Below, in pieces: positions 8,953 to 19,000 of a DNA stretch of 42,904 bases (positions within the stretch are counted from its first letter, which is position 1; each line of letters opens with the position of its first letter). The DNA is from Bacillota bacterium (GTDB taxonomy: Bacteria; Bacillota; Clostridia; Acetivibrionales; DSM-1351): the NCBI GenBank assembly GCA_023416275.1, contig JAEZIB010000174.1:1-42904 (forward strand), in the 5' to 3' direction. A program made the translations under genes and the position numbers. Below the pieces are notes generated by a model. The model was not told the DNA's origin. It was given only the letters and a program-made list of their open reading frames with translations, and ran no database searches.

Positions 8953-11900
8953 CTAATTAAATAATTCATCTAGTTCATCCTGTGAAACATCAATAGTGTC
9001 AAAATCAGATGGAGTAAATTCTTTAGTTGTTATACTGCAGCAATGCTGTATTATTGACTCTATATTGCTCAGATATAAATTCATTAGTTTTTCAATTGTC
9101 TCATCTAGAAACCTATTTCGGCTGTATGTAAAGGTTATCTTTAATTTATCCTTTAAAACCATAGAATTAACATCTATTAGTGCTGTAGCTTCATTTTGGT
9201 CAGAACAGTCTATTCTCACATCGCCCTCCATTATTTCAAATATTCCATAGTCCTCAGTTCCATTAAATTCACCCAAATAATTATACCGAATATACTTTAA
9301 ACTAACTTCTTTAGACCAATTGTTTATAAATCTGTTTATTCCTAATTCCATGCCTTTCGCAGATGCCTCTTTGATTTGTTCTTTTAAAGATTTTATCTTA
9401 TATGACAAGTTTTCATTTTTAACTTTGAATATAGCAGGATAAATATTTGTAAACCAGCCAACGGTTCTCGAAATATTTATATCCTTTACTATTTCATCCC
9501 TTCCGTGCCCTTCAAGCTCAAGACCAATATTCTCTTTTCCCCAAAATTCAGATAATGTTAATATAAATGAGATAAGCAATATTTCATCTGAATGAGTACC
9601 ATATGATGTATTTGCATATTTAAGTAAATTTTTTGTATTACTCTCTGTTAACTCACCACATATTGAGTGGCAGTTTTTGATAGTATCATCACCGAGATTA
9701 TGATCAGAAGTAAATATAAATGACCTATCTACATCTTGGTTTTCTTTGAAATAGTCTTCCTTAAGGCTGATTTTTTTTGCATAATCCTTTAAAGCACATG
9801 CCCATTTTTGATATGAAAGGGTTTTTGCTGGAAGTTTTACCGCGTTACCATCTATTATTTGTTGAAGCAATGTAGCAAAATCCTCCAACAGAATTCTCCA
9901 AGATACCCCGTCAACAACCAAATGATGTGCTGTAATTAAAAGTCTCTTTCCTCTGCCTCCCAGATTAAAAATACATGATTTTATAAGAGGCCCCTTACGT
10001 ATGTCAATAGATGATTTTATACCTTCACTAAGCAGAAGCATATGCTTGTCCTGTTCGTCATACTTATCAGCAGACAAATCAAACTCTGGTACTTCAAATA
10101 TCTTTGATTTGCAATCAGGGTTAAAGAACATTCTGCCAATTTTCTCATCATAAACCAGTCTCAAGGCATCATGGTATCTGATTAGCTCATTAAAAGCGCC
10201 TTGAATAGAATAACAATCTATATTATGTTTCAAAATCAGCATTATAGATTGATTATAGTAATTAATATCCTTAAAGGATTGAGAGAAAAACCACGAATAT
10301 ATTGGAATTTGTTCTACATAGCCCTCACACGGACTTTGGTCTATATCACCTACAGTGAGAGAATTCTCCATATTAAGAGCTATTTCTTCAAATACTGGAT
10401 TTGTAAGAATATCTTTAACCCTTATTTTCAAACCAATTTGATTAAGTTTTGAAGCTGCTTGAATTGCTTTTATAGAATCTCCACCAAGCCTGTAAAAATC
10501 ATCCTTCATCCCAATCTCATTTATTCCTAAAACATTCTGCATAACAGCAATCAGTTTTTCTTCAGAATCATTGCGAGGTGCAATGTATTCTATTTTCTTT
10601 TGTATTTGCTTGGGTTGGGGCAGTAATCTCCTGTCTATCTTTCCGTTTGAGGTTAATGGAAGTTTATCCATGCAGATAATGTGTGAAGGAAGCATATAAT
10701 CAGGAAGCAGCTTTGCTAGGTATTTTCTAGCTTTCTCTTCTGAAAACTCCTTAGTAGCTGTAACATAAGCGAAAAGGTACTTGTTTCCACTTTTGTCCTC
10801 ATGGTCAATCACAACTGCATCTTTTATAAATTCAATATCAAGTAAATACTTCTCAATTTCTCCTAATTCAATTCTATGTCCTCTTATTTTGACCTGATGA
10901 TCCATTCTCCCAATATATTCAATGATCCCGTTGTTTATATAACGTGCATAGTCCCCTGTTTTATAGAGTCTGGTGCCTATTATATAAGGGTTACCTATAA
11001 ACCTTTCAGAGGTTAATTCCTTTCTATTAAGGTACCCTCTTGCAATACCATCTCCTGAAATATACATCTCTCCACAGCAGCCTTTAGGAAGTGGCTTTAG
11101 ACTATCATCTAAAATATAAATTTGTACATTATCAGCAGGCACACCGATAGGAACAGATGTACTTGTATCATTTTCATAATCATATTTGTATATCATACAT
11201 CCGACAACTGTTTCAGTAGGTCCATACTCATTGTAGATTTCAATTTTTCCATTAAAGCTTTCATGAATGCTGGCAGCAAGGTTAACTTTTAAATCCTCTC
11301 CGCCGACAATAAACCTTTTAACTGACGATTCACTAAAATCCATACCCTTTAAAAGCGACAAATGTGACGGAGTCAACTTGATAATACTTACTTTGTTCTC
11401 TCTCATTATCTTGTAAAGGACATACTCATCTTCATCCTTCTGATACACAATAATTTTGTTGCCTCCAATAAGTGGTGTAAATATTGAAGTTACGGTTAAA
11501 TCAAAAGAAAGAGAAGAGTATAAAGCAAAAATATCAGCATCACTTTTTACATATATTTTCTTTGCCCAGTATATATAATTCACAAGACCTTGGTTTTCAA
11601 TCATAACGCCCTTTGGATTACCTGTGGAGCCTGATGTATAAATTATATATGCAAGGTCTTTGGGACTACTCTCCAAGTCTAAATTCTGTTTGTCTTCATT
11701 AAATATAAGGTTATTGTCAAATTTGAAAATTCTGCCGTTAAAGTTAAATTTCTCATTTAAAGTACAGTTTGTAAGTAGCACTGAAACAGAGGAATCCCTC
11801 AAAAGATATTTTTTCCTATCATCAGGATATTCAGGATCAATTGGAAGATAAGCCCCTCCCGCTTTCATTATTCCCAATATTCCTATCACCATTTCTATTG

Positions 11901-13467
11901 AATGTGTTACCATTAACCCAACTATTGATTCTCTCTCAACTCCATTTATTCTTAAAAAGCGAGCTAACTGATTTGCCCTTCCGTTTAATTCACTATAAGT
12001 TAATGATGCATCTTCAAAACAAACCGCAACTTTGTCTGGTGTCCTTTCAACCTGTTCTTGTATCAATTGACAGATAGTTTTATTTTTTGGATAGTCTGCT
12101 TTATTGGAATTGAAGCCATATACAATTTCATTTTTTTCGTTTTCAGTTAAATATGTAAAATTTCTTAAAGTTTCGTTGGGTGCATTTAAAACCTGAACCA
12201 TCAAATTTGTTAGATGATTAAACATATCTGTTATTTGCTTTTGGGTATAGATGTCCGTTTTATAGTCAAAGTCTAGTTGGAGTTCTCCATTCTCCAACCA
12301 ATCCTTAATCACTAATTGAAGTGGAAATAATTGATTTCCATTATAATGCTCGCTATTTTCAACTCTAACTCCATCCATATCAGTTAACATTTTTGTATTA
12401 TAAAAGTTTACACAAATTTGAAATAAACTATCATAACCTTTTTTCTTAATTCCAAGGTCAAGCGCTAAAAGATCATAAGGATAATGTTGATGAAAATAGC
12501 ATGTCTTTAACTCGCTATTTACCTGCTTTGACAACTCAAAAAAAGTTAATTTTTTACTGTCAAATGCCATTCTGAAAGGCATGGTACTGGTAAACATACC
12601 GAAAGTATTCCTTTCACGTTTACCTGATCTGTTTAGGACAGGTGTTCCAATAATAATATCTTCTTGTTGATATGTTATACTGAGATAAAGTAATACTAAC
12701 GACACAAAAAATGTATTGACAGAACATTTGTTTTCATCAACAAATTTCTTTATTTTTGAGGATATATTTTCTTCAAGAAAAAAAGTGCTCCTTTTACCAC
12801 TTATACTATGAGTACCTTCTATTATAATGTTTTCAGGAAGATTCGCAAATCTTTCATTCCAGAATATCTTGTCCTTCTCAAACCTCTCAGAACTTAAATA
12901 TGTACTTTCTTGCTCTATGTATTCTATATACGAATATCTGCTTGCATCATTTACCTCTTCATTTCGTATTAACCTAGTGTAATTTTCACTAATCTGTTGT
13001 GATAAAAGGTTAAATGTCCACCCATCAGAAACTATATGGTGTATTTTTACAAAATAACCATTATCATTATCGGTTAATTTAAATATAGCAAAGTAAAACA
13101 GCAATTCATCTTCTACTGTAAATGGTTCCAGCACTTTTCTTTCAACCCACACAGCAAGTTCTGTTTCTGGATCATCATATATAGAAAAATCAAAAAAGTC
13201 TATTTTTATCCTTTCATAAGGTTTTATATATTGTTTGGGAACGCCATTATCTTCTACAATATGCAATCGAATCCCGTCATTAGTTTTTATAAGAATTTGA
13301 ATTGCTTCGTCAAGATGCTTATAATCAACAAACCCTTTAATTCTTGATGTTCCAGCAATATTATATATAGAAGTATTAGGATAAATTTTTTCTATGTACC
13401 AGATTCTCTTTTGAGGATGAGTCAGTCTATAGGTGTCTGTATTATCTAAATAATTTGTTGAGAACAT
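8953..13467 (-). CDS. NRPS start module C-A(Asn)-PCP-E
   Basis: The frame opens at a TTG at 13500, but the promoter at 13510-13537 would start RNA near 13503. The ATG at 13467 (AGAAAGG eight bases upstream) is the better start, giving 1504 residues. Domains in order: an N-terminal condensation domain with HHIVSDG at 143-149, in the starter position and so likely acylating; an adenylation domain at about 460-950; a carrier with GGDSI near residue 995; and an epimerase at about 1065-1480 with HHLVVDGVSW and EGHGRD. The pocket residues, read by alignment to GrsA, are D-L-T-K-I-G-E-V-G-K; the known Asn code is DLTKLGEVGK. The tail TPSDF...DELDELF looks like a COM donor matching the next NRPS. Predicted product: N-acyl-D-asparaginyl-S-PCP, the prodrug cap made by ClbN, XcnA and ZmaO-type enzymes. 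The acyl chain is not predictable. Confidence 0.93.
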   Translation of the reverse strand: MFSTNYLDNTDTYRLTHPQKRIWYIEKIYPNTSIYNIAGTSRIKGFVDYKHLDEAIQILIKTNDGIRLHIVEDNGVPKQYIKPYERIKIDFFDFSIYDDPETELAVWVERKVLEPFTVEDELLFYFAIFKLTDNDNGYFVKIHHIVSDGWTFNLLSQQISENYTRLIRNEEVNDASRYSYIEYIEQESTYLSSERFEKDKIFWNERFANLPENIIIEGTHSISGKRSTFFLEENISSKIKKFVDENKCSVNTFFVSLVLLYLSITYQQEDIIIGTPVLNRSGKRERNTFGMFTSTMPFRMAFDSKKLTFFELSKQVNSELKTCYFHQHYPYDLLALDLGIKKKGYDSLFQICVNFYNTKMLTDMDGVRVENSEHYNGNQLFPLQLVIKDWLENGELQLDFDYKTDIYTQKQITDMFNHLTNLMVQVLNAPNETLRNFTYLTENEKNEIVYGFNSNKADYPKNKTICQLIQEQVERTPDKVAVCFEDASLTYSELNGRANQLARFLRINGVERESIVGLMVTHSIEMVIGILGIMKAGGAYLPIDPEYPDDRKKYLLRDSSVSVLLTNCTLNEKFNFNGRIFKFDNNLIFNEDKQNLDLESSPKDLAYIIYTSGSTGNPKGVMIENQGLVNYIYWAKKIYVKSDADIFALYSSLSFDLTVTSIFTPLIGGNKIIVYQKDEDEYVLYKIMRENKVSIIKLTPSHLSLLKGMDFSESSVKRFIVGGEDLKVNLAASIHESFNGKIEIYNEYGPTETVVGCMIYKYDYENDTSTSVPIGVPADNVQIYILDDSLKPLPKGCCGEMYISGDGIARGYLNRKELTSERFIGNPYIIGTRLYKTGDYARYINNGIIEYIGRMDHQVKIRGHRIELGEIEKYLLDIEFIKDAVVIDHEDKSGNKYLFAYVTATKEFSEEKARKYLAKLLPDYMLPSHIICMDKLPLTSNGKIDRRLLPQPKQIQKKIEYIAPRNDSEEKLIAVMQNVLGINEIGMKDDFYRLGGDSIKAIQAASKLNQIGLKIRVKDILTNPVFEEIALNMENSLTVGDIDQSPCEGYVEQIPIYSWFFSQSFKDINYYNQSIMLILKHNIDCYSIQGAFNELIRYHDALRLVYDEKIGRMFFNPDCKSKIFEVPEFDLSADKYDEQDKHMLLLSEGIKSSIDIRKGPLIKSCIFNLGGRGKRLLITAHHLVVDGVSWRILLEDFATLLQQIIDGNAVKLPAKTLSYQKWACALKDYAKKISLKEDYFKENQDVDRSFIFTSDHNLGDDTIKNCHSICGELTESNTKNLLKYANTSYGTHSDEILLISFILTLSEFWGKENIGLELEGHGRDEIVKDINISRTVGWFTNIYPAIFKVKNENLSYKIKSLKEQIKEASAKGMELGINRFINNWSKEVSLKYIRYNYLGEFNGTEDYGIFEIMEGDVRIDCSDQNEATALIDVNSMVLKDKLKITFTYSRNRFLDETIEKLMNLYLSNIESIIQHCCSITTKEFTPSDFDTIDVSQDELDELFN

Positions 13468-13509
13468 AAAACAAACCTTTCTGCTCGTCATATTATACAA
13501 TACAGGATA

Positions 13510-13537
13510 ATTATATCACACAAGTAATCATTTTCAA
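13510..13537 (-). promoter_or_regulatory. sigma-A type promoter of the NRPS-PKS operon
   Basis: On the minus strand TTGAAA (13537-13532) and TATAAT (13515-13510) are separated by 16 bases. RNA would start near 13503, which leaves no room for a ribosome site before the TTG at 13500 and favours the ATG at 13467. The remaining 200 bp up to the transporter gene stop at 13736 are AT-rich with no other clear element. Confidence 0.65.
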
Positions 13538-13735
13538 TAATTGATTTTTATTTAATAAATTTAATATTTCTTTATTACTTTACAAATTATTACATGGCTA
13601 TGACTTAGTGATATAACTATCATTTAACCACTATTTATACTTATTCTCATCGAGACTAAAGAAAAGCTCTATTTTGGCATAGTAATTGTTAAAACGGCAG
13701 ATATTAATTGACTAATGCTTTTAAGACTATACTCA

Positions 13736-15325
13736 CTACTCTATATTCAAAATCTGCTTTCTATTGTTTCTGGCATACAAAAATCCGGTAACTGCTAACA
13801 GAACAAGAAGTGTAGCCCCCATTATTAAATCCTCAGACACATTTTTTAAAGCAAACAGGGCAATTGCTGGAAGTAGAATACTTATAAAGCTAACCAGCAT
13901 TGTCACAATACCAGAAGCACTTTGTTTTACTACAGTGGTCTCATTGTCCCATTTCATAACTGGAAAGGCAAGATTAACTGTAATGCCTGCAACTACAGAA
14001 AAAATAATATACACAGCAGGAATTAAAACTATCCATACTCCACCGATAAAGTTAGGCTTTACAGCTAGAATACTCAAAATTACTGCTATTATATAGCATG
14101 GAAATGCAATAGTTAGATTGACGAGAATTTTACTATCAAATATATCCTTGCTTTTAACCGGAATAGTTTTTGCAATCCACCATTGCTTACCTTCCATTGA
14201 AATAGAAGCAGCTGTTGTCGGCATAATTGCTCCCATTGCTCCAATAACAACGGGTAATGCCTTCTCAATTACACCAGAGAGATTCATTGCAGCCTCTAAT
14301 TTTTCCGGTCCCATAATAAGTAGTGCAATAGCTGAAACTGCCATAAGTATATAGCCAATCAACGTATTTGAAACATATATACTGGAGGCAAAATACCTCT
14401 TTAGCTCCCTATAAAATAATGCTTTTACCGGAGATGCCGTTTTAAGCTCACGTATTGTATAATTGTTTTTGGCTGAGCTAGCGTTAAGGGCTGAACATAT
14501 GGCTGTAAAGTAACGCTGCAGTATAAAAATTGTAATAGAGAATATCCCAACCGAAGTTATAAGCAAAAGCAGAAAATAGCCTATATCAGCATTTACAGCA
14601 GCTTGACCAAACCATGCAGCTGGAGGATATATATTTCGAATTTGTGTAGAAATAAGCGAAGCATAATTCTTTAATACTTCTTCACTTAAGCCTTCAATTT
14701 TATCGCCAGACAAGGAGCTAAATAAGATAACTCCAACAGCAAACAAAATAGTTAATAGTGCGTTGATTAGACTTTTATGCTTCATACGTGAACTGACAGC
14801 GGTAATTCCAGCACCTATAGCTGTTGCAAGGGTCATTGGCAGAAGAGGCAGAAATAGAGTTCCTATAACACTATAAAAATAGAACATAATGCCCGGGGTT
14901 TCAAAAAGCCCATACAAAATAATTGCTGGAGTCATAATCAGAAAACTCAAAATCAAGTTTGTTATATACATTGTAAAAAAACGGCTAACTACAATAGCTG
15001 CCTTTGATACAGGAAGTGAAATCAATATTTCATAATTATTCATTTGAAAAATCACACTTCCAGCTTTAAAAAACGAGAAAAAAAGAATGACTAAGCTTAT
15101 GACTACATACAAATATTCTGGTATAATCTTTGTCATACCAAGTGTTGATAGTCCTATGCACAGAGCTGAAACATAAGATATCAGCATCAGAATTAAAAAC
15201 ACCCAGATTACCGCCATTCCAATCCAACGTTTTTTTACCTTTTTGTCCTTACTATGTCGGAATTCATTAAATCCAAATAAATTATAGAGTTGAACTGCTG
15301 TCAGTTGACGAATTTGATTGATCAT
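13736..15325 (-). CDS. ABC-2 type transporter permease
   Basis: This is a 529-residue, highly hydrophobic protein with roughly ten or more membrane segments spread over its whole length and a soluble N-terminal stretch (about 1-35). The start codon has GGAGG eight bases upstream and lies inside the end of the ATPase gene (44-bp overlap), so the two proteins are translationally coupled and form one transporter. It resembles large ABC-2 permeases of Firmicutes whose substrates are mostly unknown. It lies just upstream of the NRPS-PKS operon on the same strand, about 235 bp and one promoter away. It could help export or resistance for that product, but nothing in the sequence proves this. Confidence 0.85.
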   Translation of the reverse strand: MINQIRQLTAVQLYNLFGFNEFRHSKDKKVKKRWIGMAVIWVFLILMLISYVSALCIGLSTLGMTKIIPEYLYVVISLVILFFSFFKAGSVIFQMNNYEILISLPVSKAAIVVSRFFTMYITNLILSFLIMTPAIILYGLFETPGIMFYFYSVIGTLFLPLLPMTLATAIGAGITAVSSRMKHKSLINALLTILFAVGVILFSSLSGDKIEGLSEEVLKNYASLISTQIRNIYPPAAWFGQAAVNADIGYFLLLLITSVGIFSITIFILQRYFTAICSALNASSAKNNYTIRELKTASPVKALFYRELKRYFASSIYVSNTLIGYILMAVSAIALLIMGPEKLEAAMNLSGVIEKALPVVIGAMGAIMPTTAASISMEGKQWWIAKTIPVKSKDIFDSKILVNLTIAFPCYIIAVILSILAVKPNFIGGVWIVLIPAVYIIFSVVAGITVNLAFPVMKWDNETTVVKQSASGIVTMLVSFISILLPAIALFALKNVSEDLIMGATLLVLLAVTGFLYARNNRKQILNIE

Positions 15326-16031
15326 TTCCTGCCACCTCCATAAATATTTCTTCTAAGGATTTACCCCCAGTTAATTTATCAGTTTCACCGGACAAAATTA
15401 ATTTGCCTTCTTTAATAATAGCCACCTTGTTACAGAGCTTTTCTGCCACGTCAAGCACATGAGTTGAAAAGAAAATAGCCACACCATTTTGGCACATTTC
15501 ATGCATAATTTTCTTCAAGGTTACAATTGCCTCTGGGTCAAGTCCTACAAAGGGCTCATCTAGAATAAGCAATTTAGGCTTGTGTATTAGCGCACCGATA
15601 ATTGCAAGCTTCTGCTTCATTCCGTGTGAATAGGTTGAAATGAGATCACCAAATGCCTTTGTCATATTTAAATCAGCCCCATAAGCTGAAATTGACCTTT
15701 CACGCTCTTCTTTGCTTATTCTAAAGACATCCGCCATAAAATTCAGATACTGAATACCTGTAAGATATTCATATAAATCCGGATTATCAGGAATATAAGC
15801 AAACTTGGATTTACAGAGCAATGGCTCTTTTTTTATAGAAACACCGTCTATTAATATATCGCCCTCATTAAAGTCAATAATGCCTACAACTGCTTTGATA
15901 GTAGTTGTCTTCCCTGCACCATTATGTCCAATAAAACCATAGATATCTCCAGCCTTTACATCTAACGACAGGTCGGAAACAGCTATTTTGCCGCCTTTAT
16001 AAATTTTTGTGAGATTTTTAATACTAAGCAT
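15282..16031 (-). CDS. ABC transporter ATP-binding protein
   Basis: This 249-residue ATPase has Walker A GHNGAGKTT (35-43), signature YSHGM (134-138), Walker B LLILDEP with Asp158-Glu159, and an H-loop in FFSTHVLD. The start is an ATG with GGAGG six bases upstream. It belongs to the CcmA/NatA-like class that pairs with ABC-2 permeases, and its 3' end overlaps the permease gene. It begins 53 bp after the RCC1-dockerin gene on the same strand, so read-through from that gene is possible. The substrate is unknown. Confidence 0.92.
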   Translation of the reverse strand: MLSIKNLTKIYKGGKIAVSDLSLDVKAGDIYGFIGHNGAGKTTTIKAVVGIIDFNEGDILIDGVSIKKEPLLCKSKFAYIPDNPDLYEYLTGIQYLNFMADVFRISKEERERSISAYGADLNMTKAFGDLISTYSHGMKQKLAIIGALIHKPKLLILDEPFVGLDPEAIVTLKKIMHEMCQNGVAIFFSTHVLDVAEKLCNKVAIIKEGKLILSGETDKLTGGKSLEEIFMEVAGNDQSNSSTDSSSTL

Positions 16032-16084
16032 ATGTTACCTCCGATGTGTTGAGTTTCCTTTTGTAAACCAATCCGTACAATTAT

Positions 16085-19000
16085 TTATTGTTGAAATCCT
16101 TCAACAGGCTTTTCTATTAAATGCATCTTTAGACTCGCGTAATCTAATGCATCTATACAACGATCACAATTAAAATCAGCAGCTAATAATTTATCCTCAG
16201 TGAGAGTTTTCACTTGTAAAAGATGCATCTTAATTAATGCCAAATCTAATGAGTCAACTACAGTGTCATTGTTTATATCACCATTAACTATTGTTGATGT
16301 TCTATCAAATGTAGTGCTTGCTTCTTCTGACATATTCCCTGAAGCATCAATCGCTGTAATACTATACACATATGTTTTGCCTAATTCTATATCTTTGCTG
16401 GTATCTGTAAAAGTTATACCTGTTGTTGTTGAAACAATAATGTTATCTCGTTTAATCTGGTATTCTCTTATAATATCTCCGTCTTTTGATGCTGTCCATG
16501 TAACAATAGCATTACCATATTCGTCCATTTTCGTTGAAAGATTGGTTGGCACTGTAGGAGATGTTATGTCTTTTGATAGTACTGGTGTACCAGTATTTAC
16601 AGTAGTTCCATTTCCAAGTTGTCCATATCTATTATCTCCCCAAGCCCATACTGTTCCATCATCTCTTAATGCAGCACTATAGTTTATCCCTGCTACTAAT
16701 GATTTTACATCAGTTAACCTATTAACCTGATTAGGTGTTGAGCTCCAATATTTGATTGATTCATTCCCAAGCTGTCCAAATTCATTATCTCCCCAAGCCC
16801 ATACTGTTCCATCAATTTTTGCTGCCATACAAAAATTATATCCTGCTTCAACTGAAGTCACATCACTTAGTCCTTTTACCTGCATAGGTAATTTACTATT
16901 TGTAGTTCCATTTCTTCCCCATATCCATACTGTTCCATCAATTTTAAGAGCAATACTAATATATTCATTAGCAGATATTTCAATAATATTATTTAGGTCT
17001 TGAACTTGTGTAGGTACATGTCTATCTATTAATGTACCATCCCCTAACTGACCATACTCGTTATAACCCCAAGTCCAAACTGTACCATCATCTTTTGCTA
17101 TCAAATAAAAGTTCTTGCCTGCAGCAACTGAAATCACATTACTTAGTCCTTTTACCTGCATAGGTAATCTATTACTTGTATTTCCACTATTTCCCCATAT
17201 CCAAACTGTTCCATCGTTTTTTAGAGCAATATCATTATATCCGTTGGCAGATATTTCAATAATATTATTTAGGTCTTGAACTCGTACAGGTGCATTTCTT
17301 CTTATTAATGTACCATCTCCTAGCTGACCGTACTCATTATTACCCCAAGCCCATACTGTTCCATCATCTTTCAAAGCTATACTATGCGAATATCCTGCCG
17401 CCACATTAACTACACTATTTATTCCATTAACCTTTTGGATAGTTGTTCTGTTTGTAATTTTTCCATCTCCAAGTTGTCCATTGTTATTTCTACCACACGC
17501 CCAAACTGTTCCACCAGCTTCAACTTGTAATCTATGATAGCTTCCTGCTATAGAAATAAACTTTAGTAAGTCAGTAGTCACATTAATAGGATTACTTTCA
17601 TCTGAGAAGTTATTGGATTTATCATAAGCCTTAACATAATACTGGTAGTTTGTGATGCCCGTAACTGCTAAATCTGTAAAACTTGTATCCTTTGAATCTC
17701 CAATCTTTTGTCCATCACGATATATTGCATAGCCATCCACCCATAAATTATCAGTTGATGCTTTCCATTCTATTGAAACTGTTGAGCCTGATTTAGATAT
17801 TACTTTTAGATCTTCAGGAGTAGAAGGTGCTTCATTGTCATTTATTACAATTATCGCTTCTTCTGAGCTATTTCCAGTAACATCAATCGCTGTAATAATA
17901 TACACATATATTTTGTCCAATTCTATATTTATACTTGTATCTGTAAAAGATGTACCTGTTGTTGTTGCTACAATAAGGTTATCTCTTTTAATTTGATATC
18001 CTGCTAAAATATCCTCTTCTATTGATTCCATCCAGGTTATAACTGGGTTACCATTTTCGTCTACTTTGGCTAAAAGATTTGTTGGTAATGTAGGTAAAGT
18101 TATGTCTTTTGACAGTACAGGTGTACCAGTATTTACAGTAGTTCCATTTCCAAGTTGTCCATATCTATTATCTCCCCAAGCCCATACTACTCCATCATCT
18201 CTTAATGCGGCACTATGTCCATCTCCTGCTGCTACAGTTATTGCATCATTTAAACCTATAATCTGTATCGGTAAGGACGTTCCATATGCAGTTGCTCCAT
18301 TTCCAAGCTGCATATCTGAATTTAATCCCCAAGCCCATACTGTTCCATCCTCCTTTACTGCAATACTATGCTCATATCCTGCTGATATATAAGTTATACA
18401 GTTTAATTTTTTAACTTCCACCGGCACTTTTTTACTTTCACGAGTTCCGTCTCCAAGTTGACCATAAGTATTATATCCCCAAGTCCATACCGTTCCATCA
18501 ATTTTTAAAGCAATACAATGATTATCTCCTGCATATACTTTTTTAACATCATTTAAATATTTAACATTCACAGGCTGCGTACTGTCTTTTGTTGTTCCAT
18601 CTCCAAGCTGTCCAAAAGCATTATAACCCCAAGCCCATACTGTTCCATCACTTTTTGCTGCCAGGCAAAAATCCCTTCCAGCTGAAACTGAAATTACATC
18701 ACTTAGTCCTTCTACTTGAATAGGTAATCTACTATTTGTAGTTGTTCCATTCCCAAGTTGTCCATGCCCATTATATCCCCATATCCATACGGTTCCATCG
18801 CTTTTAAGAGCTACACTATTGTATCCATTAGCAGATATTTCAGTAATATTATTTATACCTTTTACTTGTACTGGTACATATCTGTCTGCTGATGATGTCC
18901 CGTCTCCAAGCTGTCCATATCTATTATCTCCCCAAGCCCACACTGTTCCATCATTATTCAAAGCTATACTATGTGAATCTCCTGCCGCCACATTAACAAC

